From JAAYTL01 sp031460505 (GTDB lineage Bacteria; Bacillota; Clostridia; Tissierellales; Tissierellaceae): DNA of 13,996 nucleotides. The stretch's first letter is position 1, and each line of letters starts with the position of its first letter. The position numbers and the translations under genes were made by a program. Below the pieces are notes generated by a model that saw only the letters and a list, made by a program, of their open reading frames with translations, made no database searches and was not told where the DNA came from. Below, in pieces: positions 13,643-13,996 of this stretch. The stretch lies in the NCBI GenBank assembly GCA_031460505.1, contig JAVKTT010000016.1, positions 1-13,996 of the forward strand. Reading direction: 5' to 3'.

Positions 13643-13646
13643 ATGC

Positions 13647-13996
13647 TCATTTTTTCTTTTTTACCATTTCTCCGGTAAACGGATCAATATATTCTGTTAT
13701 ACTCATTTGATCATACAGCAGATCTTCCTGCATCTGATTTTGAATATATTCTTTTATCTTCTTCTCATTTTTTCCTACTGTATCCACATAATATCCTCTG
13801 CACCAAAATTTTCTACTTCCATATTTATATTTTAAACTAGCATGTCTTTCAAATATAATAAGAGTACTTTTTGATTTTAGATATCCCATTATTTCTGAAA
13901 TACTATATTTCGGTGGGATATTTAACAGCAAATGAATGTGGTCTGGCATCAACTCTCCCTCTAATATTTCTATCCCTTTCCTTTCACATAACATCT
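13647..13996 (-). mobile_element. tnpA: IS200/IS605 TnpA transposase, 5' end outside window
   Basis: A Y1-type HUH transposase that cuts and rejoins single-stranded DNA. The frame is open through the right edge, so about 35-45 N-terminal residues are probably missing from the window. Visible are ERKGIEILEGELMPDHIHLL, with the metal-binding HIH motif, then YSISEIMGYLKSKSTLIIFE, and FWCRGYYVDTVGKNEKKIKE followed by YIQNQ, whose Tyr is the expected nucleophile. The tail QMSITEYIDPFTGEMVKKKK is typical of a Firmicutes subgroup. All catalytic residues seen are intact, so the element could be active. The hairpin cluster just downstream would hold its right end. Confidence 0.92.

Noticed and set aside
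1..13996. CRISPR array, tRNA or rRNA genes
   Set aside because: No regularly spaced short repeats, cloverleaf-like segments or rRNA-like stretches were seen; the only repeats are the three LysM-GH18 copies and hairpins.

Overview
The window looks like an accessory region of a low-GC, endospore-forming Firmicute, most likely a Clostridia/Lachnospiraceae-type chromosome. I base this on the AT-rich base composition, strong AAAGGAG-type ribosome binding sites, LysM plus GH18 spore-coat/cortex-type proteins, a Clostridia-type Cys-rich small protein, and IS256 and IS200/IS605 transposase remnants. No rRNA, tRNA or CRISPR array was seen. Most genes are on the minus strand.

The backbone of the left two-thirds is a family of three related LysM/GH18 genes, all on the minus strand. 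Copy A (1..1186) runs off the left edge, copy B (6039..7313) is intact, and copy C (8662..9504) is a decayed remnant without its LysM half. Copies A and B share an upstream block (ATGAAC ... TAGCATATAAT) at the same distance from the start, and a trace of it precedes copy C. In all three the usual GH18 acidic signature reads YGINIYxE, so only the glutamate position is kept.

Between copies A and B lie single genes mixed with debris: a SagB-type nitroreductase, a GNAT acetyltransferase, a gene tail fused to an IS256 transposase tail, a plus-strand fragment ending exactly where a GyrI-like effector-binding gene stops, a Cys-rich small protein, a DUF2007-like small protein, and a truncated secreted protein. 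Between B and C are two small minus-strand genes and, divergent from them, a cold-shock protein gene. That gene has a consensus promoter, an uninterrupted 23-bp hairpin in its leader, an ideal Shine-Dalgarno sequence and a terminator. A frameshifted Cys-containing gene follows.

To the right of copy C are a plus-strand S51 peptidase, a HAD-fold pseudogene with several frame breaks, and a pair of small genes (a 78-aa membrane protein and a 48-aa acidic protein). Next come a decayed small ORF, a strong bidirectional terminator, and an ECF sigma/anti-sigma operon. A divergent 58-aa low-complexity peptide gene follows. The window ends in an IS200/IS605 transposase whose 3' flank holds six compact hairpins.

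The pattern is one of repeated insertion, duplication and decay. Intact genes appear to act separately: envelope or spore (LysM/GH18), stress sensing (sigma/anti-sigma, cold shock), and small-molecule or peptide chemistry (SagB, GNAT, GyrI-like, S51). I found no convincing multi-gene defence or biosynthetic system. The most notable signals are the cold-shock leader hairpin, the altered GH18 signature, and the small membrane/acidic gene pair.
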